From contig JAFMVE010000050.1 in assembly GCA_025499705.1 (NCBI GenBank), forward strand, positions 1-40,781: a DNA stretch of 40,781 bases. Reading direction: 5' to 3'. This stretch comes from Carboxylicivirga caseinilyticus. Lineage in GTDB: Bacteria > Bacteroidota > Bacteroidia > Bacteroidales > Marinilabiliaceae. Positions within the stretch are counted from its first letter, which is position 1; every line of letters starts with the position of its first letter. The notes beneath the pieces are model-generated. The model saw only the letters and a list, made by a program, of their open reading frames with translations, was not told where the DNA came from and made no database searches. The position numbers were made by a program, and so were the translations under genes. Shown piece by piece: positions 17,667 through 26,980 of this stretch.

Positions 17667-17712
17667 AAAAACCTGACAGGAGAAAACTTCTGTTAGGTTT
17701 TTTCTTTTTTAC
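17667..17712 (+). terminator. Rho-independent terminator after the OprC-like receptor
   Basis: Stem 17667-17679 pairs with 17690-17702 (core AAAACCTGACAG with CTGTTAGGTTTT, one G-T wobble) around a 10-base loop, and is followed by a long T-tract. It ends the receptor transcript and lies only 18 bases before the pbpC ATG. Confidence 0.85.
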
Positions 17713-17729
17713 TTTTAATTTTGATTTCC

Positions 17730-20081
17730 ATGAAAACGGGTAAATCATTTTTTAAAAGCAAAGTCACATGGACAATTCTTGTCTTGTTACTCTTGGTCTA
17801 TTATTGGAGCTTACCCGAAAAATTATTTGACAGTCCATACTCAACCTGTATCAACTCAGAAAACGGAGAATTACTTTCCGCTCATATAGCTGATGATGGA
17901 CAATGGCGATTCGAAGCTGGAGATTCCATTCCATATCGATTTAAAGAATCAATTCTTCTTTTTGAAGATGAATATTTTTATTACCATCCCGGATTTAATC
18001 CTGCTTCTATGCTGCGTGCCTTGCTTCAGAATTTAAAAAGTGGCTCTGTACAAAGTGGTGGCAGTACTCTCACCATGCAGGTAATCCGAATGGCTTTTAA
18101 TAGAGATCGTACCCTCTGGAGTAAATTAATTGAAACAATACAGGCAACCCGACTTGAACTCAGATATTCGAAAGATGAAATATTACAGCTTTACTCAACA
18201 CATGCTCCTTTCGGAGGAAATGTAGTTGGCCTGGAAGCTGCATCCTGGCGCTATTTTGGTCGACCATCCCATCAGTTATCATGGGCTGAGTCAGCTCTTT
18301 TGGCTGTTCTGCCCAATGCACCATCGTTAATGCACCCCGGCAAAAATCGGTCACTATTACTCAATAAGAGAAATCGCTTACTTGAAAAACTTCTCAATCA
18401 TCATGTTATTGATTCAACCAACTACTACCTGTCACTCGAAGAACCACTCCCTGATAAACCCTTAGCATTACCACAGTTGGCTCCCCACCTATTAAACCAA
18501 CAGATGAAATTGTATGATGGGGGCACCATGCACACAACGCTGGATGTAACTATGCAAAAACAAAGCAATCAGATTGTTGAAAAGTTTTACAGGATTTACC
18601 GCCAAAACGAAGTTCATAATATAGCTGCGTTGGTCGTGGATAACAGATCGAAGAAGGTACTAGCTTATGTTGGAAACTGCAATTCTCAATCGGATGACTA
18701 TGGTCATGATGTTGACATAATTCAGGCCCCAAGAAGTACCGGAAGTATTCTCAAACCCTTCCTCTATGCGGCCTCTCTTGATGATGGAATTTTACTTCCC
18801 CGTATGCTGGTTGCTGATATTCCAACTTATTACAGTGATTTTGCACCTAAAAACTACACTGAGAAATTCGATGGTGCCGTTCCTGCACATACCGCTCTTT
18901 CCAGATCTTTAAATATACCCGCTGTCCGATTATTGGATGATTACAGGGTCGAAAGATTTCATGCATTATTACAGGAAATCGGTTTAACGACCATTAAACG
19001 AGCTCCATCGCATTACGGCTTATCCCTTATTTTAGGTGGAGCCGAAGCAAATCTTTTTGAATTAACCTCTGCCTACTCATCCATGGCAGGAGTGCTTTCA
19101 TATTTCACCCAAAACAACAGCATATATACAGATAATGCCTATCAGCAAATAGCCATCAATCACTCAACAGAAAAAAAGACAGATACCAAACCCTTACAGA
19201 CACCGATACTATCGGCAGGAGCCATTTATCATACCTTCGAGGCATTAACCAATGTACAGCGTCCGGAAGAAGAAACCGGATGGGAAAACTTTACATCAGG
19301 AAGAAAAGTTGCCTGGAAAACCGGAACCAGTTTTGGTCATCGTGATGCATGGGCCATTGGCGTTACACCCGAATATACAATTGGGGTTTGGGTGGGAAAT
19401 GCCTCTGGCGAAGGTAGGCCGGCAATTATTGGAGGTAGTGCCGCCGCACCGGTTATGTTCGACTTATATCGTTTGCTGCCGCCAACTACATGGTTCGATA
19501 TACCATACGATGATCTGCAACCTATTGAAATATGCAGAGAAACAGGTTTTAAAGCTTCGATAGATTGCCTTCACACAGACACAATGTATGTTTCTTTGGT
19601 AGAAAAAGATCTTCCGGTTTGTCCCTATCACAAAATTGTTCACTTATCTGCCGATGGCAATTTTCAGGTTAATGCAGGTTGTTATCCGGCTTCGAAAATA
19701 ATACATAAATCATGGTTGATATTACCTCCTGTAATGGCCTGGTATTACCAGGCTAAAAATCCGTCCTATAAAAAACTACCTCCTTATCTCGAAGGATGTA
19801 AAAATAATGATGAATCACCTTTGGAAATTATCTATCCAAAACCAAATTCATCACTGATAGTACCAAAAGAAATTGATGGTAAAATTGGACGCATTATCTG
19901 TAAAGCTTCTCATCAGGATAGATCTGCTATACTATTTTGGCATTTGGACAATGAATATATAGGTAGTACTCGACATATTCATCAGGTAGAAATATTACCC
20001 GAACCAGGAAATCATCTTATAACCATAAGTGACGATAAAGGAAATGTGATTGACCGTACTTTTATCATCGCAGCACCCTAA
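17730..20081 (+). CDS. pbpC: Penicillin-binding protein 1C
   Basis: 783 residues from ATG 17730 (an in-frame TTG nine bases earlier is less likely). One N-terminal membrane segment (about 13-27). Glycosyltransferase family 51 domain: FEDEYFYYHPGF with the catalytic Glu at about 79, GGSTLTMQVIR (110-120), then LQLYSTHAPFGGN. Transpeptidase domain: S339-I-L-K342 (STGSILKPF), S393-L-N395, and K530-T-G. A C-terminal beta domain of about 100 residues matches the PBP1C-specific tail. All catalytic residues are present, so it should polymerise and crosslink peptidoglycan. It lies behind a strong terminator, so it has its own promoter; TAATTTTG at 17716-17723 fits a -7 box but would place the transcript start at the ATG itself. 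Confidence 0.95.
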   Translation: MKTGKSFFKSKVTWTILVLLLLVYYWSLPEKLFDSPYSTCINSENGELLSAHIADDGQWRFEAGDSIPYRFKESILLFEDEYFYYHPGFNPASMLRALLQNLKSGSVQSGGSTLTMQVIRMAFNRDRTLWSKLIETIQATRLELRYSKDEILQLYSTHAPFGGNVVGLEAASWRYFGRPSHQLSWAESALLAVLPNAPSLMHPGKNRSLLLNKRNRLLEKLLNHHVIDSTNYYLSLEEPLPDKPLALPQLAPHLLNQQMKLYDGGTMHTTLDVTMQKQSNQIVEKFYRIYRQNEVHNIAALVVDNRSKKVLAYVGNCNSQSDDYGHDVDIIQAPRSTGSILKPFLYAASLDDGILLPRMLVADIPTYYSDFAPKNYTEKFDGAVPAHTALSRSLNIPAVRLLDDYRVERFHALLQEIGLTTIKRAPSHYGLSLILGGAEANLFELTSAYSSMAGVLSYFTQNNSIYTDNAYQQIAINHSTEKKTDTKPLQTPILSAGAIYHTFEALTNVQRPEEETGWENFTSGRKVAWKTGTSFGHRDAWAIGVTPEYTIGVWVGNASGEGRPAIIGGSAAAPVMFDLYRLLPPTTWFDIPYDDLQPIEICRETGFKASIDCLHTDTMYVSLVEKDLPVCPYHKIVHLSADGNFQVNAGCYPASKIIHKSWLILPPVMAWYYQAKNPSYKKLPPYLEGCKNNDESPLEIIYPKPNSSLIVPKEIDGKIGRIICKASHQDRSAILFWHLDNEYIGSTRHIHQVEILPEPGNHLITISDDKGNVIDRTFIIAAP

Positions 20082-20174
20082 GCGGGTCTGTCAAAGTCAT
20101 ATCAAAAGCAAGTTAAACTTGAGTTAAAATTTAAGATTAGTAAAACAGGAAGCCAAGTAATTAAACGGAAATAT

Positions 20175-20182
20175 TAACTTTG
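20175..20182 (+). promoter_or_regulatory. Possible -7 promoter element (TAACTTTG)
   Basis: Exact TAnnTTTG match in the 183-base gap after pbpC, giving a leader of about 75 bases for the S41 protease gene. No good -33 TTTG is seen at the right distance. Confidence 0.45.
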
Positions 20183-20264
20183 CTTTTACGGCTTTATTTA
20201 AACGAATTATTTAAGATAATTCCATTTACCCGAAAGATCATAAAAGATAAGAAACGCATTGTAT

Positions 20265-21980
20265 ATGAAGAATTTTGTGAGAATGCCTAAAGTTAAGTGG
20301 ACAGCTGCAATTGCTGTGGTCTTCGTAATGCTTTTTGGTTTATACAGTTTTAATGACGACAAACGCAATTTTGAAATCATTAAAAACCTTGATATTTACT
20401 ACACTCTGTTTCGTGAATTAAACAGCTATTATGTAGATGAAACACAACCAGAAAAACTGATTACCACAAGTATCAACGAGATGCTTGAATCATTGGACCC
20501 TTACACAACCTATATACCTGAATCGGACATGGAAGATTTCCGGTTTATGACAACAGGTGAATATGCTGGTATCGGATCACTGATCTCAAAAAGAGGCGAA
20601 CATGTTGTAATCGCCGAACCCTATGAAGGTTTTCCTGCTGCCAAAGCTGGTTTACTTGCCGGTGATAAAATCCTTGAAATTGATGGTAAAAATATGGTTG
20701 GCAAAAGTACTCCTGATGTTAGTGATTTGCTAAAAGGTCCGGCTAATACCTCATTAAAAATAAAAGTGGATCGTCCGGGTGAGAAAAAACCATTAACATT
20801 TGAATTAACCCGTGAGAAAATTCAGATTAATGCTGTTCCTTATTATGGAATGGTTGATGATGAAACAGGCTTAATTATTCTAAATAATTTCACTCAGGAT
20901 TGTGCTCGCGAGGTTGAAAAAGCATTTCTTGATTTAAGAGACAGACAAGGTGCTAAAAATGTTATTCTCGATTTACGGGCTAATCCCGGAGGTTTATTGG
21001 ATGAGGCTGTTAAAATAGTCAATCTGTTTGTTCCTCAGGGCATGGAAGTGGTGAGTACACGCGGAAAAGTGAAACAATGGGACAAAACATATAAGGCTAC
21101 CCGCCAGCCTATCGATACGGTGATGCCTATGGCCGTGCTTATCAGCAGAGGTTCAGCATCTGCTTCAGAAATTGTATCGGGTGCATTACAAGATTTAGAT
21201 AGGGCAGTTATTATCGGGCAACGTTCATTCGGAAAAGGATTGGTGCAAACCACCCGTAACCTATCGTACAATGCCAAATTAAAGCTTACAACAGCCAAAT
21301 ACTACATCCCTTCCGGCAGATGTATTCAGGCACTCGATTATACAAACCGTAATGATGATGGCAGCGTAGGTCTTATTCCGGATTCATTAATCTCGGAATA
21401 TAATACATTACACGGACGTAAAGTATACGATGGCGGAGGTATATCACCGGATATATTGGTTGATGCTCCAAAATATTCGAATATTACTTTTGCATTGGTT
21501 GCGCAACAAGTGATTTTTGACTATGCCACAGAGTTTGTTTTGGAAAACAAGAGCATTGCTCCGGCAAACGAATTTACCATTGATGATGCTACCTACAATA
21601 AATTCATTGAATTTGTAAAAGCAAAAGAAGGATTTAAATACACATCACGTTCTCAGGAAAAACTAAAAGAATTGATCGAATCAGCTAAAAGAGAAGACTA
21701 TTACTCAAAGGCTGAGGATGAATTTAAAAACCTTGAAAACACACTTAAGTTGGATGTTGCGAAAGACCTGAAGTTATTCAAAAGCGAGATTGAAGAATTG
21801 ATGGCAATGGAAATTTCCAAAAGATATTACTACCAGAACGGAGCCATTTTAGTTGGTTTGCAAAAAGATGCAGAATTGGCTAAAGCCAAAGAATTGCTAA
21901 AAAACAAATCGCAATATGATGGCTTACTAAGTGGTGAGATTTTAAGTCACGCCGGAGATAAACGATCGATGAAGAATTAA
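20265..21980 (+). CDS. S41 family C-terminal processing protease
   Basis: 571 residues from ATG 20265 (an in-frame TTG at 20259 is less likely). An N-terminal membrane anchor or signal segment lies at about 13-28. PDZ domain about 95-175 (YAGIGSLISKRGEHVVIAEP, AAKAGLLAGDKILEIDGKN). Peptidase core: ILDLRANPGGLLDEAVKIVN (234-253), ISRGSASASEIVSGAL with the nucleophile near S299, and RSFGKGLVQT with the general-base K324. The C-terminal 170 residues are charged and helical. The Ser/Lys dyad is intact, so it should be an active periplasmic Tsp/CtpA-type protease degrading or trimming envelope proteins. It sits after pbpC with its own likely promoter and ends at a terminator. Confidence 0.95.
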   Translation: MKNFVRMPKVKWTAAIAVVFVMLFGLYSFNDDKRNFEIIKNLDIYYTLFRELNSYYVDETQPEKLITTSINEMLESLDPYTTYIPESDMEDFRFMTTGEYAGIGSLISKRGEHVVIAEPYEGFPAAKAGLLAGDKILEIDGKNMVGKSTPDVSDLLKGPANTSLKIKVDRPGEKKPLTFELTREKIQINAVPYYGMVDDETGLIILNNFTQDCAREVEKAFLDLRDRQGAKNVILDLRANPGGLLDEAVKIVNLFVPQGMEVVSTRGKVKQWDKTYKATRQPIDTVMPMAVLISRGSASASEIVSGALQDLDRAVIIGQRSFGKGLVQTTRNLSYNAKLKLTTAKYYIPSGRCIQALDYTNRNDDGSVGLIPDSLISEYNTLHGRKVYDGGGISPDILVDAPKYSNITFALVAQQVIFDYATEFVLENKSIAPANEFTIDDATYNKFIEFVKAKEGFKYTSRSQEKLKELIESAKREDYYSKAEDEFKNLENTLKLDVAKDLKLFKSEIEELMAMEISKRYYYQNGAILVGLQKDAELAKAKELLKNKSQYDGLLSGEILSHAGDKRSMKN

Positions 21981-22001
21981 GATTAAAACATATATAAGAT
22001 T

Positions 22002-22030
22002 AGCCGGATGCATTAGTATCCGGCTTTTTT
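22002..22030 (+). terminator. Rho-independent terminator between convergent genes
   Basis: Perfect 8-bp stem AGCCGGAT (22002-22009) with ATCCGGCT (22018-22025), followed by a T-tract. It closes the S41 protease transcript and lies one base beyond the stop of the convergent DUF5723 gene. Confidence 0.8.
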
Positions 22031-22031
22031 A

Positions 22032-23477
22032 TTACCAGGCTCGCTTCTGTTTTGTGAACGGATTATAATAACATGGTAAGGCCTGAATTCCTTTATTTGG
22101 CATCCTGTTTTTATTTTTAGGATCGCATGATGGAATAATACTGATACCAAAACGCAGATTAACTCCTCGTGCTTCACTCAGATTAAAAAACGAGAAAAGA
22201 TTGTCTGAAATGGCATGAATGTGAATTACTCCTAACTTAGCACCTATGCCTGCACCCACATTAAAATAATCCCCATTCATAACAGAATACGAAAGTGATC
22301 CATTCAATATTTTATAATTATAGGTATTTGCTGATAAAGTTAAAGACGAACGAAAGCGGTTACGATAAAACTCATTTCTAATAACCGCTCCGGTATTAAT
22401 ATGATCAGTTAATACTCGGGTTAATCCCACATACATTTGCGGAACCAGAGGCGAAACATAACCTGAAGAAGTAGGTTTTGGAACAAACATGTTTTGCAAA
22501 CTATCAGTGATATTCGAAATATAATTTGGATTATCAAAGTCACTCCCACTATCTGTTCCGCTATATTGAAATGATCCCGCCGATTCAAAATTGTTAACAT
22601 CACTTGTCCAGTTGATAAATCCAATATCAAGCAAGCTTCCTGATAAGGTCATCCGGGAATTTAGTTTGTAGATAAATCCAAAATCAACCCCAAGCCCAAG
22701 GTTTCGATTGTTCATCATGTATTTTAACCAATCAATATCCTCCTGCACAGCTATATCAGTTACAAATCCTTCTTCATCGGTTGTTACTTCTAAAGGAAAA
22801 GATGTATTAACTTTTGAATCCAGGTTTAAATCCAGAGCAAAATTTCGATCATTTGTGTATAAACCTCCCTTGGTAACCGGAGTATAAACATTGCCTTTTC
22901 CAAAAAGCAATTTACCTCTTATTCCCATCTGAAATCTCTCACCCGTTTGTTTGGCCCATCCAACCGCATACTCACGATAATGATTCACATTTAAACGCAA
23001 ACCACTTAAGGATGCACTGCTACCAGTGAATGCCGGATAATTACCTTCCCAAAACAATTTTGCGGTATTCTGATTGATGGTATTATAAGTATAAACCTTT
23101 TCAGTCAAAGCAAATGTCCAGTAGGAGCCTTTTAGCCACATCCCAAAATACAAAGGTGTATAATGAGTTTCAACTGCAATCAATTCATGTCCTCGCATAT
23201 TATTAATAGCAGCATCAGGATTGAAATAAAGCGAATCGTTTACACTTCTGAAAAGATCCTTTGCTGCAAATGCAGTATTAGAATAATTAAGATGTAAAGA
23301 GGATAATGCTGGCACTCCAATAACCATAGGACATTCAGGAGTTACGGCAGGATTTACAAAATTTGCCTGTGGTAGATCATGCATCAGAAATAGAGTTAAG
23401 TTTTGCTGAGCTCCAACATTAACTCCCATAACCATGAAGAGAATCAGGTTGAATAATCTTTTATAAAGAACCTTCAT
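22032..23477 (-). CDS. DUF5723 family outer-membrane-like protein
   Basis: 481 residues from Met at 23477, which opens directly into a signal peptide (KVLYKRLFNLILFMVM, cleavage near VGAQ); a Met seven codons upstream is also in frame but leaves a poorer signal. The body has HDLPQANFVNPAVTPECPMV and IGVPALSSLHLNYSNTAFAA, matching the DUF5723 family, and many alternating strands as in PorV/FadL-like barrels, including LGLGVDFGFIYKLNSRMTLS and VGAGIGAKLGVIHI. The C-terminal stretch NKGIQALPCYYNPFTKQKRAW is soluble-looking. Function unknown; probably an outer-membrane barrel. The gene overlaps the preceding lipoprotein gene by 17 bases and is co-translated with it. Confidence 0.8.
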   Translation of the reverse strand: MKVLYKRLFNLILFMVMGVNVGAQQNLTLFLMHDLPQANFVNPAVTPECPMVIGVPALSSLHLNYSNTAFAAKDLFRSVNDSLYFNPDAAINNMRGHELIAVETHYTPLYFGMWLKGSYWTFALTEKVYTYNTINQNTAKLFWEGNYPAFTGSSASLSGLRLNVNHYREYAVGWAKQTGERFQMGIRGKLLFGKGNVYTPVTKGGLYTNDRNFALDLNLDSKVNTSFPLEVTTDEEGFVTDIAVQEDIDWLKYMMNNRNLGLGVDFGFIYKLNSRMTLSGSLLDIGFINWTSDVNNFESAGSFQYSGTDSGSDFDNPNYISNITDSLQNMFVPKPTSSGYVSPLVPQMYVGLTRVLTDHINTGAVIRNEFYRNRFRSSLTLSANTYNYKILNGSLSYSVMNGDYFNVGAGIGAKLGVIHIHAISDNLFSFFNLSEARGVNLRFGISIIPSCDPKNKNRMPNKGIQALPCYYNPFTKQKRAW

Positions 23478-24081
23478 TGAGCTCAAATTTAAGTTCAACC
23501 CTTACACCAACAGAACTCTTAATTGAATATTTATTGAAATTAAGGCGTACTTCATTGGTCAGAATAAGATCACTGACTTCCAGTTCAATTATAATGCGAT
23601 CTGCTGCATACAAACCATCCAAATGATCTGTTATTTCAACGAAAGATGTTTCCTTGGATTCTTTTGTTATCACTCCAGTATCATCAATACCGGCAGGTTC
23701 AACCTCAACACCTCCGGCTGGAGTGAATTCAACTGCATTGAATGAATTATCAAGATAATAAAGCCGAAGAATACCCTTGGCTGGAAATCGATTAACAATA
23801 TCGTAATGTAAAAATGCTTTCTGAATATATTCGCGTGATTCAAAAGAATCATTCAAACTAAAAAATAAAGTATCGTTTAAAACAACATCAACAGGAGTTA
23901 AATCCCCTATCATTGGTATCTCTCCAGGTATTTGATAGGCATTATCAAAATCGTATGAAAACGATCCTACGGGCAAGGCAATTGTGGGCTCATAAACTAC
24001 CTCATCAGAGATTTTATCATACTCCATCCCAACACAGCCAAACAGCAGAAAAACAATCAATATGATCAAGGTAGGTTTCAT
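23461..24081 (-). CDS. Putative lipoprotein
   Basis: 206 residues with a lipoprotein signal peptide ending LLFGC (C16). The mature part is beta-rich and acidic: YEPTIALPVGSFSYDF near the start, a patch with FTPAGGVEVEPAG, and ending SSVGVRVELKFELNEGSL. No family recognised. It overlaps the DUF5723 barrel gene by 17 bases, which argues for a shared function at the outer membrane, for example as a surface or inner-leaflet partner of the barrel (inference). Confidence 0.75.
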   Translation of the reverse strand: MKPTLIILIVFLLFGCVGMEYDKISDEVVYEPTIALPVGSFSYDFDNAYQIPGEIPMIGDLTPVDVVLNDTLFFSLNDSFESREYIQKAFLHYDIVNRFPAKGILRLYYLDNSFNAVEFTPAGGVEVEPAGIDDTGVITKESKETSFVEITDHLDGLYAADRIIIELEVSDLILTNEVRLNFNKYSIKSSVGVRVELKFELNEGSL

Positions 24082-24203
24082 GATCTACAATTTAACTTAT
24101 ACACGTAAATGTAGGCATAATATTGCCTTTTTAACTGACTTTGTCAACCCATTATTGAACAGAGATCATTATCAGATGTTTTGTTGAAACAAGAATAATC
24201 AAT

Positions 24204-26186
24204 ATGAGAAACAATAAATTAATTCACGAAACCAGTCCATACCTTTTACAGCATGCACACAACCCGGTTGATTGGTATCCCTGGTCGGACGAAGCTTTTG
24301 CAAAAGCCCGTAAAGAAGATAAATTGATTCTCATAAGCATTGGTTATTCTGCCTGCCATTGGTGCCATGTGATGGAGCATGAATCTTTCGAAGATGAAGC
24401 TGTTGCTGCATTGATGAATAAGCACTTTATCTGCATTAAAGTTGACAGGGAAGAAAGACCCGATGTGGATCACATTTACATGGAAGCTGTTCAGATGATT
24501 AGTGGCAGGGGTGGATGGCCATTAAACTGTTTTGCCTTGCCCGATGGAAAGCCGGTTTGGGGAGGCACCTATTTCCCGCAGGAACAATGGAAACAAGTCC
24601 TTTCCACATTAAGTAACATTTATCAGAATGAACGCCCAAAAGTACTTGATCAGGCAAAGCATCTTACAGAAGGTATTCAACAACAGGATTTTCCAGAATT
24701 ATCAATACTCCCGAAAACAGCTGATGAAGAAACAATCATAAAAAATTTAAATGCTCATTTTGACTCGATAAATGGCGGCTTTGGGTCTGCACCGAAATTT
24801 CCAATGCCCGTTGCTTTAAATCTGGCTCTTCAATGGGGTTATTTAAACAATAATAATAACTTACCAGGTTTTAGTTTTCTGACTTTAGATAAAATGGCTA
24901 ATGGAGGCATTTACGATCAGGTGGGTGGCGGATTTGCCCGTTATTCGGTTGATGAACATTGGTTTGCTCCTCACTTCGAAAAAATGCTTTACGACAATGC
25001 TCAACTGGTTAGTTTATATAGCATTGCCTATCAGATAACAAGAAATGAAGACTATAAACGAATTGTTTCTGAAACCATTGCATTCACTTTGCGAGAATTA
25101 ACATCTCCTGAAGGAGCTTTTTACTCAGCTCTGGATGCTGATAGCGAAGGTGTAGAAGGGAAGTTTTATATCTGGAGATATAATGAACTAAAAACTATTA
25201 TTGGCGAAGATGAGCATTTTTACAAGTACTTTAACATTCGTCTGAATGGTAATTGGGAAGACGGTTTAAACATTTTGCATAGTAGTATTAACAGAAAAAA
25301 TTATGCAAAAAATGAAGATATCGATCCTCTAAAATTTGAAGAAGACCTACAGAGAAAACTTGAACTTCTTCTACAACAGCGTAGCAGTCGAATCCGACCG
25401 GGTTTGGACGATAAAATACTAACGGCATGGAACAGCCTTATGATTTCGGCATTATGTGAAGCCTATAAGGCATTGGGTCGTGAAGATTATTTGCAATCTA
25501 CAGAGAAGGCACTTAATTATTTACTCAATGTGACCTTGCAAAAAGATGGATCACTTCACCGAACATCAAAAAATGGTATTAGTAAAATAACAGGATTTTT
25601 AGATGACTATGCTTTTCTTATTCAGGCTTTAATAAATACTTATCAGGTTACTTTTAACGAAAAGTATATTCAACAAGCCCTTTCGCTATGCCAATATGTG
25701 ATGGATCATTTTTATAATGACGCAAACGGTATTTTTTACTATACCTCATCTAAAGGAGAAACATTAGTTGCCCGAAAAACTGAGATTCAGGACAATGTCA
25801 TACCTTCTTCTGTTGGAACCATGGTTCAGAATCTTATTCATCTTTCTCAATTAATGCATTTACCTGAATACGAAACAATCGCTGAAATGCTAATATCTAA
25901 ACTTTATGAGCAGGCTGAAAAGAATCCTGTGTATTATGCGCAATGGGCATTGTTAAGTTTACTTCAAAACAAACGACAGGAAATTGTAATCTGCGGTGAA
26001 AAGGCTGATGAGTATAGAAAAGAGATTCAAAAAACATTTCGGGTTGGAACAATTTATGCTGGAACCAATCAACCTGAAACCCATCTGGATCTTCTAAACC
26101 AGAGATATCAGGAAGATAAAACACTCATTTACAAATGTGAAAATAAAGTATGTAATCTACCTACAAGTGACGTAAACAGCGTTTAA
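24204..26186 (+). CDS. Thioredoxin-domain protein, YyaL/DUF255 family
   Basis: 660 residues, no signal peptide. The N-terminal thioredoxin-like domain has the signature [20 protein letters not shown] (6-25), the C51-H-W-C54 motif and [20 protein letters not shown] then WPLNCF. A long alpha/alpha-toroid-like domain follows ([61 protein letters not shown]), as in N-acylglucosamine 2-epimerase-like folds. Length is normal. The reaction is not established for bacteria; the family is often called SSP411 or spermatogenesis-associated protein 20-like. The stop overlaps by four bases the end of a convergent DUF2007-like gene. Confidence 0.92.
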   Translation: MRNNKLIHETSPYLLQHAHNPVDWYPWSDEAFAKARKEDKLILISIGYSACHWCHVMEHESFEDEAVAALMNKHFICIKVDREERPDVDHIYMEAVQMISGRGGWPLNCFALPDGKPVWGGTYFPQEQWKQVLSTLSNIYQNERPKVLDQAKHLTEGIQQQDFPELSILPKTADEETIIKNLNAHFDSINGGFGSAPKFPMPVALNLALQWGYLNNNNNLPGFSFLTLDKMANGGIYDQVGGGFARYSVDEHWFAPHFEKMLYDNAQLVSLYSIAYQITRNEDYKRIVSETIAFTLRELTSPEGAFYSALDADSEGVEGKFYIWRYNELKTIIGEDEHFYKYFNIRLNGNWEDGLNILHSSINRKNYAKNEDIDPLKFEEDLQRKLELLLQQRSSRIRPGLDDKILTAWNSLMISALCEAYKALGREDYLQSTEKALNYLLNVTLQKDGSLHRTSKNGISKITGFLDDYAFLIQALINTYQVTFNEKYIQQALSLCQYVMDHFYNDANGIFYYTSSKGETLVARKTEIQDNVIPSSVGTMVQNLIHLSQLMHLPEYETIAEMLISKLYEQAEKNPVYYAQWALLSLLQNKRQEIVICGEKADEYRKEIQKTFRVGTIYAGTNQPETHLDLLNQRYQEDKTLIYKCENKVCNLPTSDVNSV

Positions 26187-26410
26187 TTATTCAAACTTAA
26201 ATATTTCAATAAAGCTTCAGCTTCATCCCTATCCTTTTCATGAATCATAACACTTGCTTCCGGAACAATGTGTGGAGCAATGCTACTCGTATAGCCGTTT
26301 AAAACACTTGCTTCTATATTATGATTGATCAAAAACTGTTTGATCTTTTGTGCATCCATTGGTAGTCCTGAGAATACAATCACCAACTTTTCTTTGTTAG
26401 GGTCACTCAT
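26183..26410 (-). CDS. DUF2007-like small protein
   Basis: 75 residues, cytosolic. [40 protein letters not shown] and the C-terminal [18 protein letters not shown] fit the DUF2007 'putative signal transducing protein' fold, a short ferredoxin-like alpha/beta unit. No function is known. Its 3-prime end overlaps the 3-prime end of the YyaL gene by four bases on the opposite strand. Length is normal for the family. Confidence 0.75.
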   Translation of the reverse strand: MSDPNKEKLVIVFSGLPMDAQKIKQFLINHNIEASVLNGYTSSIAPHIVPEASVMIHEKDRDEAEALLKYLSLNN

Positions 26411-26531
26411 ATTTCAAAATTTTAAGGTCAAATTCATATCAAATATAAAAAAAATTCAACTAACCAGATTCCTTTACCAGTAAGGCATTCATTATTAAAA
26501 ACTAAGTCACAAAACTTAATCCTACGTTATT

Positions 26532-26569
26532 TAACTTATTTTTAAGTTGACAAACTTAAAAATAAGTTA
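26532..26569 (+). promoter_or_regulatory. Double dyad operator upstream of the BlaI-like gene
   Basis: Two 17-base arms, 26532-26548 and 26553-26569, are perfect inverted copies separated by GACA. Each arm contains its own dyad, AACTTA-N4-TAAGTT. Further related half-sites occur at 26503-26518 (TAAGT-N6-ACTTA) and 26590-26600 (ACTAACTTAGT). The block fills the space between the -33 and -7 boxes of the BlaI-like gene, so binding would block transcription. Confidence 0.75.
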
Positions 26570-26577
26570 TACGTTTA
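26547..26577 (+). promoter_or_regulatory. Promoter of the BlaI/BlaR1-like operon
   Basis: TTG (26547-26549), a 20-base spacer and TACGTTTA (26570-26577, one mismatch to TAnnTTTG). The start of transcription would be near 26584. The operator dyads overlap the spacer and the -33 box. Confidence 0.5.
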
Positions 26578-26605
26578 CATTGCTGATTAACTAACTTAGT
26601 ATACA

Positions 26606-26980
26606 ATGATTACTTTAACAAAAGCGGAAGAGAATATTATGCAGATCCTTTGGGATCTTGATAAAGGATTTGTGAAAGATATTCAGGCTCAGTTTCCGGA
26701 CCCAAAACCACCTTACAATAGTGTTTCAACCATTGTAAGAGTACTGGTTAAAAAGGAAATTGTTGGTTTTAGAAAGTATGGCGGTACTTACGAGTATTTT
26801 CCATTGCTATCGAAAGAAGAATATCGTAGCGGTCAGATGAAACGCCTTGTTAATAATTATTTTAACAACTCTTTTAAACAAGTAGTCAATTTCTTTTCTG
26901 AAAATAAAAACCTTAAAACAGACGAAGTTAATGAAGTAATACGAATGCTTGAAGAACTTAAACAAAAGAAAAATGGCTAA
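26606..26980 (+). CDS. BlaI/MecI/CopY family repressor
   Basis: 124 residues, the usual length. Winged-helix N-terminus: ITLTKAEENIMQILWDLDKG (2-21), then YNSVSTIVRVLVKKEIVGFR (recognition helix and wing) and GGTYEYFPLLSKEEYRSGQM, followed by a helical dimerisation region to EELKQKKNG. BlaI-type proteins bind dyad operators as dimers and are inactivated by proteolysis triggered by BlaR1-type M56 partners. Such a partner is encoded next with an 8-base overlap, and a strong double dyad sits over the promoter, indicating autoregulation. No beta-lactamase gene is near, so the pair probably controls something else. Confidence 0.95.
   Translation: MITLTKAEENIMQILWDLDKGFVKDIQAQFPDPKPPYNSVSTIVRVLVKKEIVGFRKYGGTYEYFPLLSKEEYRSGQMKRLVNNYFNNSFKQVVNFFSENKNLKTDEVNEVIRMLEELKQKKNG

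Noticed and set aside
17716-17723. TAATTTTG as a leaderless pbpC promoter
   Set aside because: It matches the -7 consensus, but no -33 box is visible and the T-rich terminator tail makes such matches likely by chance.
26949-26972. TTG start eight codons before the BlaR1-like ATG
   Set aside because: It would place charged residues in front of the first membrane segment and increase the overlap with the repressor gene; ATG 26973 fits better.
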